From: Bacillota bacterium
GTDB lineage: Bacteria > Bacillota > Clostridia > Clostridiales > Clostridiaceae
Assembly (NCBI GenBank): GCA_023417975.1
Contig: JAEZDX010000271.1
Span: forward strand, 1-5,696
Reading direction: 5' to 3'
Length of the DNA: 5,696 nucleotides
The position numbers and the translations under genes are program-made. Every line of letters begins with the position of its first letter. The first letter of the stretch is position 1. Positions 5,289 through 5,696 of this stretch are shown here, piece by piece. The notes under the pieces were generated by a model, which was not told the DNA's origin, did no database searches, and worked only from the letters and a program-made list of their open reading frames with translations.

Positions 5289-5294
5289 TATAAT
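5289..5294 (+). promoter_or_regulatory. Possible -10 element ahead of the second DUF2087 gene
   Basis: A perfect TATAAT stands 38 bp before the start codon, but the position 17 bp upstream (GGATAA) is a poor -35 and there is no extended TG. Activator-dependent initiation or simple read-through from the upstream gene are both possible. Confidence 0.25.
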
Positions 5295-5332
5295 GTGTGC
5301 GTGGAATAAATGTATTATTGGGGGAGGAGAAT

Positions 5333-5696
5333 ATGGAGTCGATACAAAATTACTTTGATTCGGAGGGAAAACTAAAAGTATGGCCATCAAAAAGAACGGC
5401 AAAGCTGAAGGTGTTGAAATATCTTGCACAAAAATTTGAATATAATAGGTTTTATACCGAAAAGGAAGTAAATAAAATCATAGAGGATAATCATTGTTTC
5501 AATGATTATTTCATATTAAGACGTGAATTGATTAATAATAAACTTCTTATAAGGCTTAGGGACGGAAGCAGATATTGGAGAGGGACTTTCATATCTGAAG
5601 AAAAATTTCATACACAAAGTCTTACAATAGAAAATTGCTCTCAGGAATATAAAGAGAGTATAAAAGAAGCTTATATGTCCTGTAGCTATATGGGAG
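5333..5696 (+). CDS. Second DUF2087-domain protein, N-terminal part (cut by window edge)
   Basis: Starts with ATG at 5333, just after a strong GGGGAGGAG (5321-5329); 121 codons are visible with no stop. Residues about 14-84 are a DUF2087 domain: VWPSKRTAKLKVLKYLAQKF (16-35), YTEKEVNKII (41-50), ILRRELI (61-67), RDGSRYW (76-82). This matches the C-terminal domain of the upstream regulator position for position (P-[ST]-K, Y-[ST]-E-x-E-V-N, RR-x-L-I, D-x-S-x-Y-W). Unlike that protein, it has no zinc finger or LuxR HTH before the domain. About 35 further residues (SLTIENCSQEYKESIKEAYMS and on) begin another region. It vaguely resembles the start of some GNAT acetyltransferases, but too little is present to assign. 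The 61-bp gap without a terminator suggests co-transcription with the regulator. Confidence 0.85.
   Translation, partial: MESIQNYFDSEGKLKVWPSKRTAKLKVLKYLAQKFEYNRFYTEKEVNKIIEDNHCFNDYFILRRELINNKLLIRLRDGSRYWRGTFISEEKFHTQSLTIENCSQEYKESIKEAYMSCSYMG

Noticed and set aside
5282..5292. GACTCACTATA, identical to 11 bases of the phage T7 RNA polymerase promoter
   Set aside because: The upstream recognition part (TAATAC) and the downstream GGG are missing, and no phage genes are present. The match is most likely chance overlap with a TATAAT element.

Overview
The window comes from an AT-rich Gram-positive genome, most likely a member of the Clostridia. I infer this from the low GC content, the strong purine-rich ribosome binding sites (AGGAGG, GGAGGTG), the compact Rho-independent terminators, and proteins that look like Clostridium/Bacillus types: a DbpA-tailed DEAD-box helicase, a YwnH-type acetyltransferase, and a zinc-finger/HTH/DUF2087 regulator. 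I see no insertion sequence, CRISPR array, tRNA or rRNA. Both window edges cut through genes.

Bases 3-1860 form a translation and RNA-handling block on the plus strand. A DEAD-box RNA helicase lacking its 5' end is followed by infC (initiation factor IF3). infC has its own predicted promoter, a short leader with a hairpin, and an AUU start codon placed 6 nt after a strong Shine-Dalgarno. AUU is the start used for IF3 self-limitation in other bacteria. A terminator follows infC directly, so it is not followed by rpmI-rplT as is usual.

Bases 1913-3711 hold two plus-strand single-gene units. The first encodes a periplasmic-binding-protein-fold protein of the branched-chain amino acid type with no signal peptide, an acidic C-terminal tail and no adjacent permease genes. 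The second encodes a 70-residue, highly charged protein I do not recognise. Each is closed by a hairpin terminator, and the second hairpin lies between convergent genes.

Bases 3746-5696 form a divergent regulatory locus. A GNAT acetyltransferase of the phosphinothricin/methionine sulfoximine acetyltransferase type is on the minus strand. On the plus strand are a regulator (zinc finger, LuxR-like HTH, DUF2087) and then a second DUF2087 protein that runs off the window. The 215 bp between the two divergent start codons holds predicted back-to-back promoters. A perfect 11-bp inverted repeat with a 9-bp spacer covers the -10 region of the regulator's promoter. A simple model is that the regulator or its DUF2087 neighbour controls this locus through that site, but nothing in the sequence proves which protein binds. 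The most unusual items are this operator with its tandem DUF2087 genes, the signal-less binding protein, and the free-standing AUU-started infC.
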